Shown in pieces: positions 12,817 to 23,927 of a stretch of 64,000 nucleotides of DNA; position 1 is the first letter of the stretch, and each line of letters begins with the position of its first letter. The notes beneath the pieces are model-generated. The model was not told the origin of the DNA and ran no database searches. It saw only the letters and a list, made by a program, of their open reading frames with translations. The translations under genes were made by a program, and so were the position numbers. The stretch is taken from NCBI GenBank assembly GCA_963971225.1, contig OZ020269.1:35857264-35921263 (forward strand), written 5' to 3'. The stretch is from Melieria omissa. Its lineage: Eukaryota; Arthropoda; Insecta; Diptera; Ulidiidae.

Positions 12817-15800
12817 GGGTGGGTCGATTCCGGACTTTTTTCGATTCGAGATTTCTAATAGTGCGGAAAAGTTGCCTTAGTACTTCCTGATTCCAATGCA
12901 ATTTTTTGTTTTGAGATCGGACTGCATCTTCAACCCCAACTCCGGCCTGGAAATTTCGGAAATTTGCCTAAAATCGTGAAATTGCCTACCTAGCGCCTGA
13001 AATACGCCTCTCATGGCAAAATGTATAAAATAAAAGTTGTTTGTCGCATCATTAGCTACCGAAATGGTATTATGATCATGGCCGTAGGACGAACCGTTCC
13101 CGAGATACTAGCGAAAAGGCGGCGCGCCGCAGCGCAAGGTGAAAATTGGTGCAGCTGTCAGCTAACCTGTGTTGGTTACCCAGAACCCACCACGTGGAGG
13201 TGGCTGCACTTCGGGTTCCTCCCAAGCCCAACCCAACCAACCAACCATATGTCAGGCTTGTTTTAGTCTGAATCTGTATCAAACTTATTGATAAAATCAG
13301 ATTTTGTACTAAACTTTGGCAGTTGTTGCCTAGATTTCAGAGTAGAGCGTATAAAACGATCACGAGACAAAGAAAGCATTCTGTTGAATGGATGAATCGA
13401 CAATCTTGCGCAGTTTGGCAGGTAAGTATCTCGACCTTTGGATTGCAGCAAAGAGATGGCGCGAGCCATCTTTGATTGAACTGTGGAATCTTATTGAGAA
13501 CCACGAAGGTGAGTAAACTGTAAGTATGTACTTGACCAAAATCTTTATTTCCTTTGTTGGTTTGTCTGTAGAAATGTATAATCTCAGAATTCTGTTTGCA
13601 CAGGTGAGCCAGCGAGATTTGCACATGTTACCTGGTTGCATCGACGCTAATTGTAAGTCTGAAGAGCATTGACCGGAAATAACAGCTTCTGATATTTTGT
13701 AAGCTTGGTCTGTGCTAAGTTGGGTCGGATTAATAACCTCAGAAGGTAATTGGCATGATGGAAAACTTTCAAATTTGACGACAGGCTACTTCTCACAATC
13801 AGGGATCAGTTTACCTATGTCGCCAGAGAATGTATTTGGACTATTTGAGACACCATCTATGTGTTCGAAAAGAGCACGAAATGGAAGGTCGTTGAAATGT
13901 AGAAGACAAACAACCCACTGTAATGGCCTACCTATTTTTTCTTCTAGTTTCCGAATGATTCCACCTTTCCAACCTGTGTTCGTGTTGGTGCCATCAGCAC
14001 CGACAACTTCTAGATGTTCCACATCTACTGAATTGTCTTGTAAATGTTGCCATATAGCTTGCATCTCATCCTCAGCTGACCCGGAAGGAGAGGTGACGTG
14101 GCCAAAGTAATGAGACCCAGGTTCCGCTACAAGAGAAATATGTTCCTCTTTGACAGTGTCGCGGTAGTACTTTTCACCTTCGCGGACTTGTGTGAGTGTA
14201 TTGTCTTTGCGGCCGTCAAAATACAGCCCATATACAGAGTCAATACTTTCGGTGTTTTGGAGCTTAATTCCAACACTTTTTTTTGCTCGACTAATCTTGC
14301 ATTTGTCAGTGACAAAGCTAGCCTGATCCTCTGTTATCAAAGCTGCTTTTTTGGCATCCAGAAAGGCAGATGAAACCATCAAGGCCGCTGCTCTGTCACT
14401 TAATCCGAATCTTTGGGCAGCTAAAGCAGTGTGTTCTAATAATAGTGTGTTTTGTTTGATTTTAGAGGATGGAAGAACAAATTCAGCATCAGCATCGTTT
14501 TTGGAAGAATGTATGTGCGACGCACCGACATTGTTGTCGTCTGTGTGAGTGTCTGGTTGATCTGAATGGTCACGTGTTGTAGCTGATACTTTTCTGGTAA
14601 GTGTTGATGTTGAATGACGTTTTGAAAGCTTTTCTTTACGTTCATTTCTCTTTGCAATCTTTTTTGTTTCAGGTAGATCAACACTTCCAATGCGACCAAT
14701 TCTTCTGGTTCTCTGGTCCAAGAGAAATGGTTGTTCAATGATAGGAACTTTCCTTTCCTTTGGACAATTGCATGAAGAAAAAGAAATGCATTTACAAGCA
14801 GCGATGTCAAATAATTCTGCGGCAGAAGAGACAAAGTCGTCTCTTTTAGAGCGCAAACCTATTTGGTTCCTTAAAAACATTTGTTTAAGTGTCAGAAATT
14901 TCTTATGGTATGTGGTGAGCATTTGTCGAACTCTGGTGTGTGAGACTATCGGAATAGATGACTTTTTGAAAATATTTTCAACCATTTTTGCAACTATTTC
15001 TGAAACCTCTTTACTCCTAGGTTCATAGTTGTCACCTCGGAGTCGCCCTATACGAAATCTTTCAAACTGATAATACAAAAGAACATCCTGGTAACTGAGT
15101 AGCTGGGACTCAGTGATATATGCCAAACACAGGACATTTCTGTCTAAATTTAAATTTAGATACAGACATGTAGAGTTTTGTGTTCTGTTCAGAGAATGTA
15201 AGTGATAGCACTCGGCGAAATCAACGACAAGAGTGAAGGAACTCGATAAAAGAATATTTGTGTGGGGACCTGTCCGAACGTGTCGTATGGCGCAGGGGAA
15301 TACACGACGGAGCAAGCTGGTGGCGCCCGGCGCGCAGCGGGAGTCTAGTCTAGTGTCTGGAGGGGGGGGAGAGGGATGGGGGAAGAGCGAGACGGGACGG
15401 GGGAGCGGCCCGGCCGGTCCGACCCGACGCGTGAAGCACAGAACACATCTCCGCAGCGCCGGCGTCATTGTTGGCGCATTCAGGGAGAAGTGTGGCCGCA
15501 AGCCGATTTTTACCTTGCGCTGCGGCGCGCCGCCTTCTCGCTCGTATCTCGGGAACGGTTCGTCCTACGGCCATGATCATAATACCATTTCGGTAGCTAA
15601 TGATGCGACAAACAACTTTTATTTTATACATTTTGCCATGAGAGGCGTATTTCAGGCGCTAGGTAGGCAATTTCACGATTTTAGGCAAATTTCCGAAATT
15701 TCCAGGCCGGAGTTGGGGTTGAAGATGCAGTCCGATCTCAAAACAAAAAATTGCATTGGAATCAGGAAGTACTAAGGCAACTTTTCCGCACTATTAGAAA

Positions 15801-15836
15801 TCTCGAATCGAAAAAAGTCCGGAATCGACCCACCCT
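12817..15836 (-). mobile_element. 3.0-kb DNA transposon with 334-bp terminal inverted repeats, superfamily not assigned
   Basis: The ends are GGGTGGGTCGATTCCGGAC... and its inverse, each flanked by TA (12815-12816 and 15837-15838), fitting a TA target duplication. The inverted repeat runs 12817-13150 against 15503-15836 and is nearly perfect over about 300 bp, diverging only at the inner end. It encloses one long minus-strand reading frame (13363-15501). The near-identical repeats suggest recent movement. It does not look like Tc1/mariner, hAT, piggyBac or P by its protein motifs. Confidence 0.85.
13363..15501 (-). pseudogene. Transposase-like protein of the long-TIR element, broken by one in-frame TAG
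   Basis: One frame runs from 15501 to 13363 with a single TAG at 13786-13788; both sides are coding-like and in the same frame. The upstream part (571 codons) has a basic linker, IGLRSKRDDFVSSAAELFDI, CKCISFSSCNCPKE, LYFDGRKDNTL, VVGADGTNTNTG and RPLQWVVCLLHFNDLPFR. The part after the stop has LSTDQAYKISEAVISGQ, RWLTCANRILRLYIST and IVDSSIQQNAFF. These blocks recur, from memory, in unannotated insect repeat proteins. Conserved aspartates in YFDG and GADGTN could belong to a DDE-type site; this is inference. The first ~100 codons fall in or near the TIR and are probably not translated. After NAFF the frame stops; another frame continues to about 13263 (SRDRFIRSTLKSR). Confidence 0.65.
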
Positions 15837-16689
15837 AATACCCACCCCATTCCCCATGTCGAAGGGCACATCTAAAACGTAAGTCTTTGATGTGTGATTT
15901 GTAGTTCCACAGTTAGTCAAAACATTTGAGTTGCTTAAAAAGTGTCACGCCCCTTGTCTAACGCTCACAAAGTTTTACCAGTGAAACGGCACATCTAAAC
16001 GGTGGCCCCGCACCAAATTTTAATGATGCCCGATTTTTTATTCCGAAGATATTCCATATTGAAAATTTAAGTTGTGTGGACGGTGCCACGCCCCCTTGTC
16101 AAAAACCCACCCCATTCCCCCTATCGAAAAACACAACTAAATCGTTTGTTTGTACCGAGTGTCATTGATATGAACGCTATAGTTCCAAAGTTACACCGGC
16201 ATTTAAAAAGTGCCACGTCCCTTGTCCAACGCCCATTACATTTTACCAGTGAAACGGCACATCTAAGCGGTGGCTCCGCATCTTAATGCTGTCCGACTTC
16301 TCATTACGAAAATATTCCATATTGAAAATGTAAGTTTTATGGGAGGTGCCACGCCTACCTATCGGGTCATGTTCGCACTATGTGGTTTACCGAGATTTAC
16401 TCAAGACGAACATTCCGTGAAAAATTCAACTAATCGGCTGTCTAGTTTTTGAGTTTTAGTGTCGTGGGACCAACAAACAAACATACAAAATATAGATATA
16501 TGCTGCAATGACTTGCAAAATTTTTTTATAGCCATATTGTTTTGCACAAATATACCACAGTTAATTTCTGTCTTCACAACGGGCATTGCAGGAAGGCGTA
16601 AAAGGTGGGCGTGGTCAACCGTATATTGCTTATGTTTACCGCTATGAATAATTTTACATCAACAACCATTTTCAGACATTTACCGTAGC

Positions 16690-17336
16690 TTTGTTTTGTT
16701 AGTTTAGTGGGCGCGATTATATTATAGTCTATGTTTGCCGCAGTGACACGCTGAATCGGCTGATACCCATATTGCTATGACAAATATACCATGGCTGATT
16801 TGTTATTATAGTGGGCGTGGCGAAAAGGCATATCAGGTGGGCGTGATCAATCTTATATATCCTATTTTAACATCAATGACACACGTAATCATTCGATATT
16901 AATACTGATTTACCGACGTGCACCGTGGTTCGTTTTATTAGTTTAGTGGGTACGGAAAGTGGGCGTGGCCGATTACATTATAGCCTATGTTTGCCGCAAT
17001 GACACGCTGAATCGTTTGATACCCATAATGCTATGACAAATATACCATGGCTGATTTGTTATTATAGTGGGCGTGGCGAAAAGGCATATCAGGTGAGCGT
17101 GGTCAATCTTATATATCCTATGTTAACATGAAACACGGAATCATTTGATATTAATACTGATTTACCGACATGTAACGTAGCTTCGTTTTGTGAGTTTAGT
17201 GGGCACGGAAAGTGGGCGTGGCCGATGCAATTATAACCTATGTTTGCCGCAATAACACGCTAAATCGTTTGATACTCATATTGCTTTTTAAAAGCATACC
17301 ATAAATGAGTTTTATTACCATAGTGGCCATATAGCC
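16690..17336. repeat. Tandem ~256-bp repeats
   Basis: The phrase GTGGGCGTGGCGAAAAGGCA starts at 16811 and again at 17067, 256 bp apart. Neighbouring phrases recur with the same spacing (GTTTGCCGCAATGACACGCT, ATACCATGGCTGATTTGTT, GGAAAGTGGGCGTGGCCGAT). About two and a half diverged units are present. Such GTGGGCGTGG arrays resemble the interior of the Helitron-like repeats of this window. Confidence 0.7.
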
Positions 17337-17338
17337 TA

Positions 17339-19683
17339 CACTCTGTTGCAAAATTATACGACCACTCAAAAATCTCCAATAAGTCGAGCCAAAATATGTT
17401 TTAAAAAACTTTCTTCTATGAATATTTGAAATGATCAAGGGAATATATCAGGTGTACAACTTTGCTTCCGCTTCCGTTTTTTTCCAAAATTAAAAGCTTT
17501 ATTGCGAAAAAGTGCTTACAGATGTATTATTCAAAGTATTGTCCGTCGCTAGCGACAACTTTCTCCCACCTTTCCGGCAATTTTCGGATCGCGACTCGAA
17601 AAAAGGAGTCCTCTTTTGACGCTATCCATGAAGCAATCCATTTTTCCAATTCTTCGAAGGATTGAAAATGTTGTTCTGCCAGGCCGTGTGCCATCGAACG
17701 GAATAGGTGGAAGTCAGAAGGGGCGACATCTGGGGAATACGGCGGGTGGGGCAAGACTTCCCATTTCAGCGTTTCCAGGTACTTTTTGACCACTTTTGCG
17801 ACGTGAGGCCGAGCATTGTCGTGTTGGAGGATGACTTTGTCATGTCGCTCTTGATATTTTTAAAACGTTGAAACCACTCCCGACACGTTCTTTCACTCAG
17901 AGCAGCATCACCGTAAGTTTCTGAGAGCATTCGATGCGCTTCAGCTGCATTTTTTTCGAATTGTAACAGAAAAGTAAAACTTCCCGCAAATGGCGAGAAT
18001 TGGGCACATAAACGGACATTTTCGAGCGTGAATAATACGAAAACAAGAACAACTGTCACTGAAACGGCGATGACAATTCGTTAGGCACTGTCCACACTCA
18101 CTTTAAAGGCATTACCATCTATGTATTTCAACCAGCCTCAGCCGGTACAGCCACCTATCGGAAAACGGCGGAAGCAAAGTTTTACACCTGATATTTTTTT
18201 TGCAAACTTGAAGTGAAGTAGTTGTAATAATTACTTTCAGAAAAGAAAAAATACTGAAATGACTTCTTGCAAAATTATACGAACACCACAATTTTTAACC
18301 TAAAAGAAAAGAACAATTAAGAGAGTAAGAGGTTTTTTATAGTAGTAATTTATTTGGCACCCTTTTGCTTTAATTAGTTAAAACAAATTTTTTTTCATAC
18401 TTTAAAATAAAGTTTGTATCAAATTTTGGTCCAAGTTGGACTAGGCTTCTAAAACTTACATTTGTAACTCGTCAGTTGTATTGAATTGTTGATTTTCGGC
18501 ATAAATCCGGCGAACCAACATACCCCAAATATTTTCCATGAGGTTAAGGTCCGGCGAACATGCTAACCACTCCAGAACACGTACGAAATTCGCCCTCAAC
18601 CATGCCATTATTTCCTTGCTAGTGTGTATGGCTGCGTTATCTTGTTGGAAACACCAGTTTCTATTTCGTTGCGTTGAGGAAATGGATGAGACTGCTTTGA
18701 CGGACTGTTATGTAGTTGGAAATTTTAATTCGGCAGGAACAAAACTGAAGCTCCAAAGTTTACTCTGCAGTAAACGCACCCCAAAGCATTAACGCTGCCA
18801 CCTTTTTTCTGGGCGAAAAAAATTTTCGTTCTTTTCTAATGTCATGCTAATATCCATTAAAACCATCTGGACAATCAAGATTAAATTTATTTTCATTCGA
18901 AAAGATTATCTGCATAACAAAATTAAAGGATAATTTGGGAACCAAAAAATTTTGAAGTTATTTACCGACGTCCTGTCAGTTCATTGTTTTTTTTCAGCAA
19001 ACTGCATGCTAATGTCCTTGTGACGCTTCAATAATCGTGGCGCAGACATCATTTTTAAGCGTTTGATGTAATCAGCGCGTTTTAAGGTCCTCCATACCGT
19101 TTGGCGACTTACTGGGGTTGAGGAAAGCGTAGCTAGAAGCTTTTTGATGTGTTGCTTGCTGTCCTGTCATTTTTTTTCGTTCATCCCGTTAATTTAACTT
19201 TTTTTTCCTTCCTCGTCCTTTTTTCCAGCCGTACCCATCAGGATTTTTAAAAAAAGTGGATACAAGGCAAGCACTTCTTCCAATGTCACGAGCTATTTGC
19301 CTTATGGATGTTCCCGCACTTTTCGTGCCTTCGATCCGTCCTTTTTCAAAATCCGTCAATCATTTTCCTTTTGGCATATTTTTAGTTTTGTTAAAAAAGT
19401 CTTAAATTGATGCTACAAGTTTAATTTTTACACAGTTTCGCGAAAAATGTACGTTTTTATGCATAAACAGAAACGTTCGTATAATTTTGCAACACTAATT
19501 TTTTGACATTTTCCGATTAAAGTTCAAAAAAGTACCGTTAAGTTACAGTTATTGCAACGAAATTTAAACACACCACTGTACTTACCCATACAAGTATTTC
19601 ATGGAACAAAATTTCTCAAAAATTTTTAAAATAATCGTTTGAATTAAAAAAATAAAATGTTCGTATAATTTTGCAACAGAGTG
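17339..19683 (-). mobile_element. Tc1-like element with IR/DR ends, defective, carrying a nested mariner
   Basis: Outer ends CACTCTGTTGCAAAATTATA (17339) and its inverse ending at 19683 are flanked by TA. Inner copies of the same core (TTGCAAAATTATACGAAC) sit at 18267-18284 and 19475-19492. Spacing between outer and inner copies is ~184 bp on the right and ~175 bp on the left once the 744-bp mariner plus its TA is removed, as in IR/DR-type Tc1 elements. The minus strand between about 18655 and 18470 reads [17 protein letters not shown] ... [14 protein letters not shown], with 34 residues between D and E (DD34E). Elsewhere the frame is broken by stops and shifts, so no functional transposase is encoded. 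Confidence 0.8.
17448..18191 (-). mobile_element. Internally deleted mariner nested in the Tc1-like element
   Basis: Ends TCAGGTGTACAACTTTGCTT (17448) and AAGCAAAGTTTTACACCTGA (to 18191) are flanked by TA, giving a 744-bp element. Minus-strand frames give the helix-turn-helix end of a mariner transposase (FEKNAAEAHRMLSETYGDAA, SERTCREWFQRFK; 18059-17766) and its C-terminus (HPPYSPDVAPSDFHLFRSM; 17793-17527) with the last catalytic D. The middle of the gene, including the first two catalytic aspartates, is missing, so it is non-autonomous. Confidence 0.85.
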
Positions 19684-20989
19684 TATGTACCATTCCCCTT
19701 GATAAAAAAATGTTTGGTGCTTATTTTATCTAAATCGGTTCAGTGGTTTTTGCCTGATTGTGCCTCAAAAAACGTCACACTTATTTTTATATAATAGTAT
19801 AGATGAAACCATTTAATTTTTTCAATACACTTTTCAAACTTTCAAGCGAATGATACGATAATTGTAATTTTCAATACGACATTGTATGGTTACTTAAACA
19901 AATACAATGAATTGTGAGTTCCCTTATTACATTTTGAAAAATATTGAAAGAGAGAGTCGATCACAATACGAATCAATAGAAAAGCAAACGAACGAAAATG
20001 TTAAAATGTTTGGTTATAACCGTTAGTGATGTAACTTTAGTGGAGCAGAATTAGTGATAGTGGGAGATTTTTCAACTATCAGTGACAGTGGTAAAAAGTA
20101 CCACTAAAAAGAAATTAGTGAAAGGAAATTGCACTACCACTTAATATAGATCAGTGACTAGTGGAAATAAATTCAGCTAGTGGAAAATGTTCAAGCAGAC
20201 CTCGTAGTGGTACTGGAGTTTAGTGCGAAAGCCCCATGTCTGAGCACACTCAAGAATGAATACTTACAAAATATCCCGTTTAATGCTTGTTTTGTATACA
20301 CAAGTGAGCGGCGGAAAACAAGAATGCTGAAACAGATAAAAATGAGCATGTCAGCCGCTGTAGTGTTCCTGCAGCATTAAACGTGAAAAATTGTTTGTCT
20401 AATTTGCTTATAGAAAAAAAAAGCTGTATAAATTTTTATTTTGAAGGCATTAATCTTATATGAAATGTGTTCTTGTTTTACATATGAAGTGTCGTATTTT
20501 TAAATAAAATAATATGAACAATAAAAAATTGGTCATTGATAAATTGTGTTTTTTGCGAGTTTAAGGGGTTAAAATAACGTTCAATTATACCCGGCGCAAC
20601 ACTTCTCAAACAGAAACATACGCGTAAAACATGAACACATTACAATATGCGAGTATTGTAGTATTCCTTAAGTTCATTTACGAATATGAACGCTCATTTA
20701 TGAAAGGACTATGAAAGAAAATATATACGCTGTTCATAAATGAATATGAAAAGGGCAACAAAACTATGGTATGTACATACTTGCCCGTGATAAACTTGAG
20801 TTGATATGTTCATGTTCATGAGCAAAGCAATGGCAAACATTTTTGAGTCTCTCATAAATCAGAAAGAGGAAAAGTGTAGTTTACACACGAATCACGTGTG
20901 GTAAGTGAATATTTCCAAACTCTGGTCTTCTGTGTGGTTACACCAACAGTATCCCATAATAATGTTTTTAATTTGTTAGCGAAACCTGT
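18081..20989. repeat. Tandem duplication, copy 1 (2,909 bp)
   Basis: From TTAGGCACTGTCCACACTCA at 18081 the sequence is repeated with a constant offset of 2,909 bp, beginning again at 20990. All stretches and frames I compared are identical. The unit contains 111 bp of the mariner right end, the body and right end of the Tc1-like element, and about 1.3 kb of other AT-rich DNA. Confidence 0.92.
20180..20380 (+). other. Small unrecognised ORF in duplication copy 1 (repeated at 23089-23289)
   Basis: A 66-codon frame (NEYLQNIPFNACFVYTSERR ... SAAVVFLQH) loosely recalls the C-terminal dimerisation region of hAT transposases (YL.IP..SA.SER ... VFL). It is preceded by AGTG-rich sequence (20030-20180). 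The likeness is weak and no other hAT feature adjoins, so this is only a hint of an old hAT remnant. Confidence 0.2.
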
Positions 20990-23898
20990 TTAGGCACTGT
21001 CCACACTCACTTTAAAGGCATTACCATCTATGTATTTCAACCAGCCTCAGCCGGTACAGCCACCTATCGGAAAACGGCGGAAGCAAAGTTTTACACCTGA
21101 TATTTTTTTTGCAAACTTGAAGTGAAGTAGTTGTAATAATTACTTTCAGAAAAGAAAAAATACTGAAATGACTTCTTGCAAAATTATACGAACACCACAA
21201 TTTTTAACCTAAAAGAAAAGAACAATTAAGAGAGTAAGAGGTTTTTTATAGTAGTAATTTATTTGGCACCCTTTTGCTTTAATTAGTTAAAACAAATTTT
21301 TTTTCATACTTTAAAATAAAGTTTGTATCAAATTTTGGTCCAAGTTGGACTAGGCTTCTAAAACTTACATTTGTAACTCGTCAGTTGTATTGAATTGTTG
21401 ATTTTCGGCATAAATCCGGCGAACCAACATACCCCAAATATTTTCCATGAGGTTAAGGTCCGGCGAACATGCTAACCACTCCAGAACACGTACGAAATTC
21501 GCCCTCAACCATGCCATTATTTCCTTGCTAGTGTGTATGGCTGCGTTATCTTGTTGGAAACACCAGTTTCTATTTCGTTGCGTTGAGGAAATGGATGAGA
21601 CTGCTTTGACGGACTGTTATGTAGTTGGAAATTTTAATTCGGCAGGAACAAAACTGAAGCTCCAAAGTTTACTCTGCAGTAAACGCACCCCAAAGCATTA
21701 ACGCTGCCACCTTTTTTCTGGGCGAAAAAAATTTTCGTTCTTTTCTAATGTCATGCTAATATCCATTAAAACCATCTGGACAATCAAGATTAAATTTATT
21801 TTCATTCGAAAAGATTATCTGCATAACAAAATTAAAGGATAATTTGGGAACCAAAAAATTTTGAAGTTATTTACCGACGTCCTGTCAGTTCATTGTTTTT
21901 TTTCAGCAAACTGCATGCTAATGTCCTTGTGACGCTTCAATAATCGTGGCGCAGACATCATTTTTAAGCGTTTGATGTAATCAGCGCGTTTTAAGGTCCT
22001 CCATACCGTTTGGCGACTTACTGGGGTTGAGGAAAGCGTAGCTAGAAGCTTTTTGATGTGTTGCTTGCTGTCCTGTCATTTTTTTTCGTTCATCCCGTTA
22101 ATTTAACTTTTTTTTCCTTCCTCGTCCTTTTTTCCAGCCGTACCCATCAGGATTTTTAAAAAAAGTGGATACAAGGCAAGCACTTCTTCCAATGTCACGA
22201 GCTATTTGCCTTATGGATGTTCCCGCACTTTTCGTGCCTTCGATCCGTCCTTTTTCAAAATCCGTCAATCATTTTCCTTTTGGCATATTTTTAGTTTTGT
22301 TAAAAAAGTCTTAAATTGATGCTACAAGTTTAATTTTTACACAGTTTCGCGAAAAATGTACGTTTTTATGCATAAACAGAAACGTTCGTATAATTTTGCA
22401 ACACTAATTTTTTGACATTTTCCGATTAAAGTTCAAAAAAGTACCGTTAAGTTACAGTTATTGCAACGAAATTTAAACACACCACTGTACTTACCCATAC
22501 AAGTATTTCATGGAACAAAATTTCTCAAAAATTTTTAAAATAATCGTTTGAATTAAAAAAATAAAATGTTCGTATAATTTTGCAACAGAGTGTATGTACC
22601 ATTCCCCTTGATAAAAAAATGTTTGGTGCTTATTTTATCTAAATCGGTTCAGTGGTTTTTGCCTGATTGTGCCTCAAAAAACGTCACACTTATTTTTATA
22701 TAATAGTATAGATGAAACCATTTAATTTTTTCAATACACTTTTCAAACTTTCAAGCGAATGATACGATAATTGTAATTTTCAATACGACATTGTATGGTT
22801 ACTTAAACAAATACAATGAATTGTGAGTTCCCTTATTACATTTTGAAAAATATTGAAAGAGAGAGTCGATCACAATACGAATCAATAGAAAAGCAAACGA
22901 ACGAAAATGTTAAAATGTTTGGTTATAACCGTTAGTGATGTAACTTTAGTGGAGCAGAATTAGTGATAGTGGGAGATTTTTCAACTATCAGTGACAGTGG
23001 TAAAAAGTACCACTAAAAAGAAATTAGTGAAAGGAAATTGCACTACCACTTAATATAGATCAGTGACTAGTGGAAATAAATTCAGCTAGTGGAAAATGTT
23101 CAAGCAGACCTCGTAGTGGTACTGGAGTTTAGTGCGAAAGCCCCATGTCTGAGCACACTCAAGAATGAATACTTACAAAATATCCCGTTTAATGCTTGTT
23201 TTGTATACACAAGTGAGCGGCGGAAAACAAGAATGCTGAAACAGATAAAAATGAGCATGTCAGCCGCTGTAGTGTTCCTGCAGCATTAAACGTGAAAAAT
23301 TGTTTGTCTAATTTGCTTATAGAAAAAAAAAGCTGTATAAATTTTTATTTTGAAGGCATTAATCTTATATGAAATGTGTTCTTGTTTTACATATGAAGTG
23401 TCGTATTTTTAAATAAAATAATATGAACAATAAAAAATTGGTCATTGATAAATTGTGTTTTTTGCGAGTTTAAGGGGTTAAAATAACGTTCAATTATACC
23501 CGGCGCAACACTTCTCAAACAGAAACATACGCGTAAAACATGAACACATTACAATATGCGAGTATTGTAGTATTCCTTAAGTTCATTTACGAATATGAAC
23601 GCTCATTTATGAAAGGACTATGAAAGAAAATATATACGCTGTTCATAAATGAATATGAAAAGGGCAACAAAACTATGGTATGTACATACTTGCCCGTGAT
23701 AAACTTGAGTTGATATGTTCATGTTCATGAGCAAAGCAATGGCAAACATTTTTGAGTCTCTCATAAATCAGAAAGAGGAAAAGTGTAGTTTACACACGAA
23801 TCACGTGTGGTAAGTGAATATTTCCAAACTCTGGTCTTCTGTGTGGTTACACCAACAGTATCCCATAATAATGTTTTTAATTTGTTAGCGAAACCTGT
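20990..23898. repeat. Tandem duplication, copy 2 (2,909 bp)
   Basis: Direct tandem copy of 18081-20989. It starts inside the mariner sequence, so this copy has no left mariner or Tc1 end. The junction shows only about 2 bp of microhomology (TT), and no transposon-type target duplication is seen. The Tc1-like right end recurs at 22592. A LINE insertion follows immediately at 23928. Confidence 0.92.
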
Positions 23899-23927
23899 TT
23901 TTTAGAGTATTGTCGTATGGCTGTAAT

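Larger units (their letters stand above)
12420..16497 (-). mobile_element. Helitron-like repeat (minus strand), split by a long-TIR DNA transposon
   Basis: 12420-12814 and 15839-16497 share repeated phrases with the complete Helitron-like copy at 57629-59782. The left part has units such as CCCATTRATTC...TTGACCCCGTCAG...TTTTCGAA; the right part has GTGCCACGCCCCCTTGTC...CCCATTCC...CGAAAG...CACATCTAA. The right end (on the minus strand A|TCTATATTTTGTATG) fits a Helitron 5' terminus. I do not find the matching CTAG 3' end near 12420, so this copy is truncated. The DNA transposon at 12817-15836 lies between the two parts. Confidence 0.5.

Noticed and set aside
14098..15028. Plus-strand frames of 65-112 codons
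   Set aside because: Antisense to the long-TIR transposase frame.
16690..17336. CRISPR array
   Set aside because: The repeats are ~256 bp, diverged and without spacers; this is a eukaryotic tandem repeat.
18538..18792. 84-codon plus-strand frame, repeated at 21447
   Set aside because: It is antisense to the DD34E part of the Tc1-like transposase on the minus strand.
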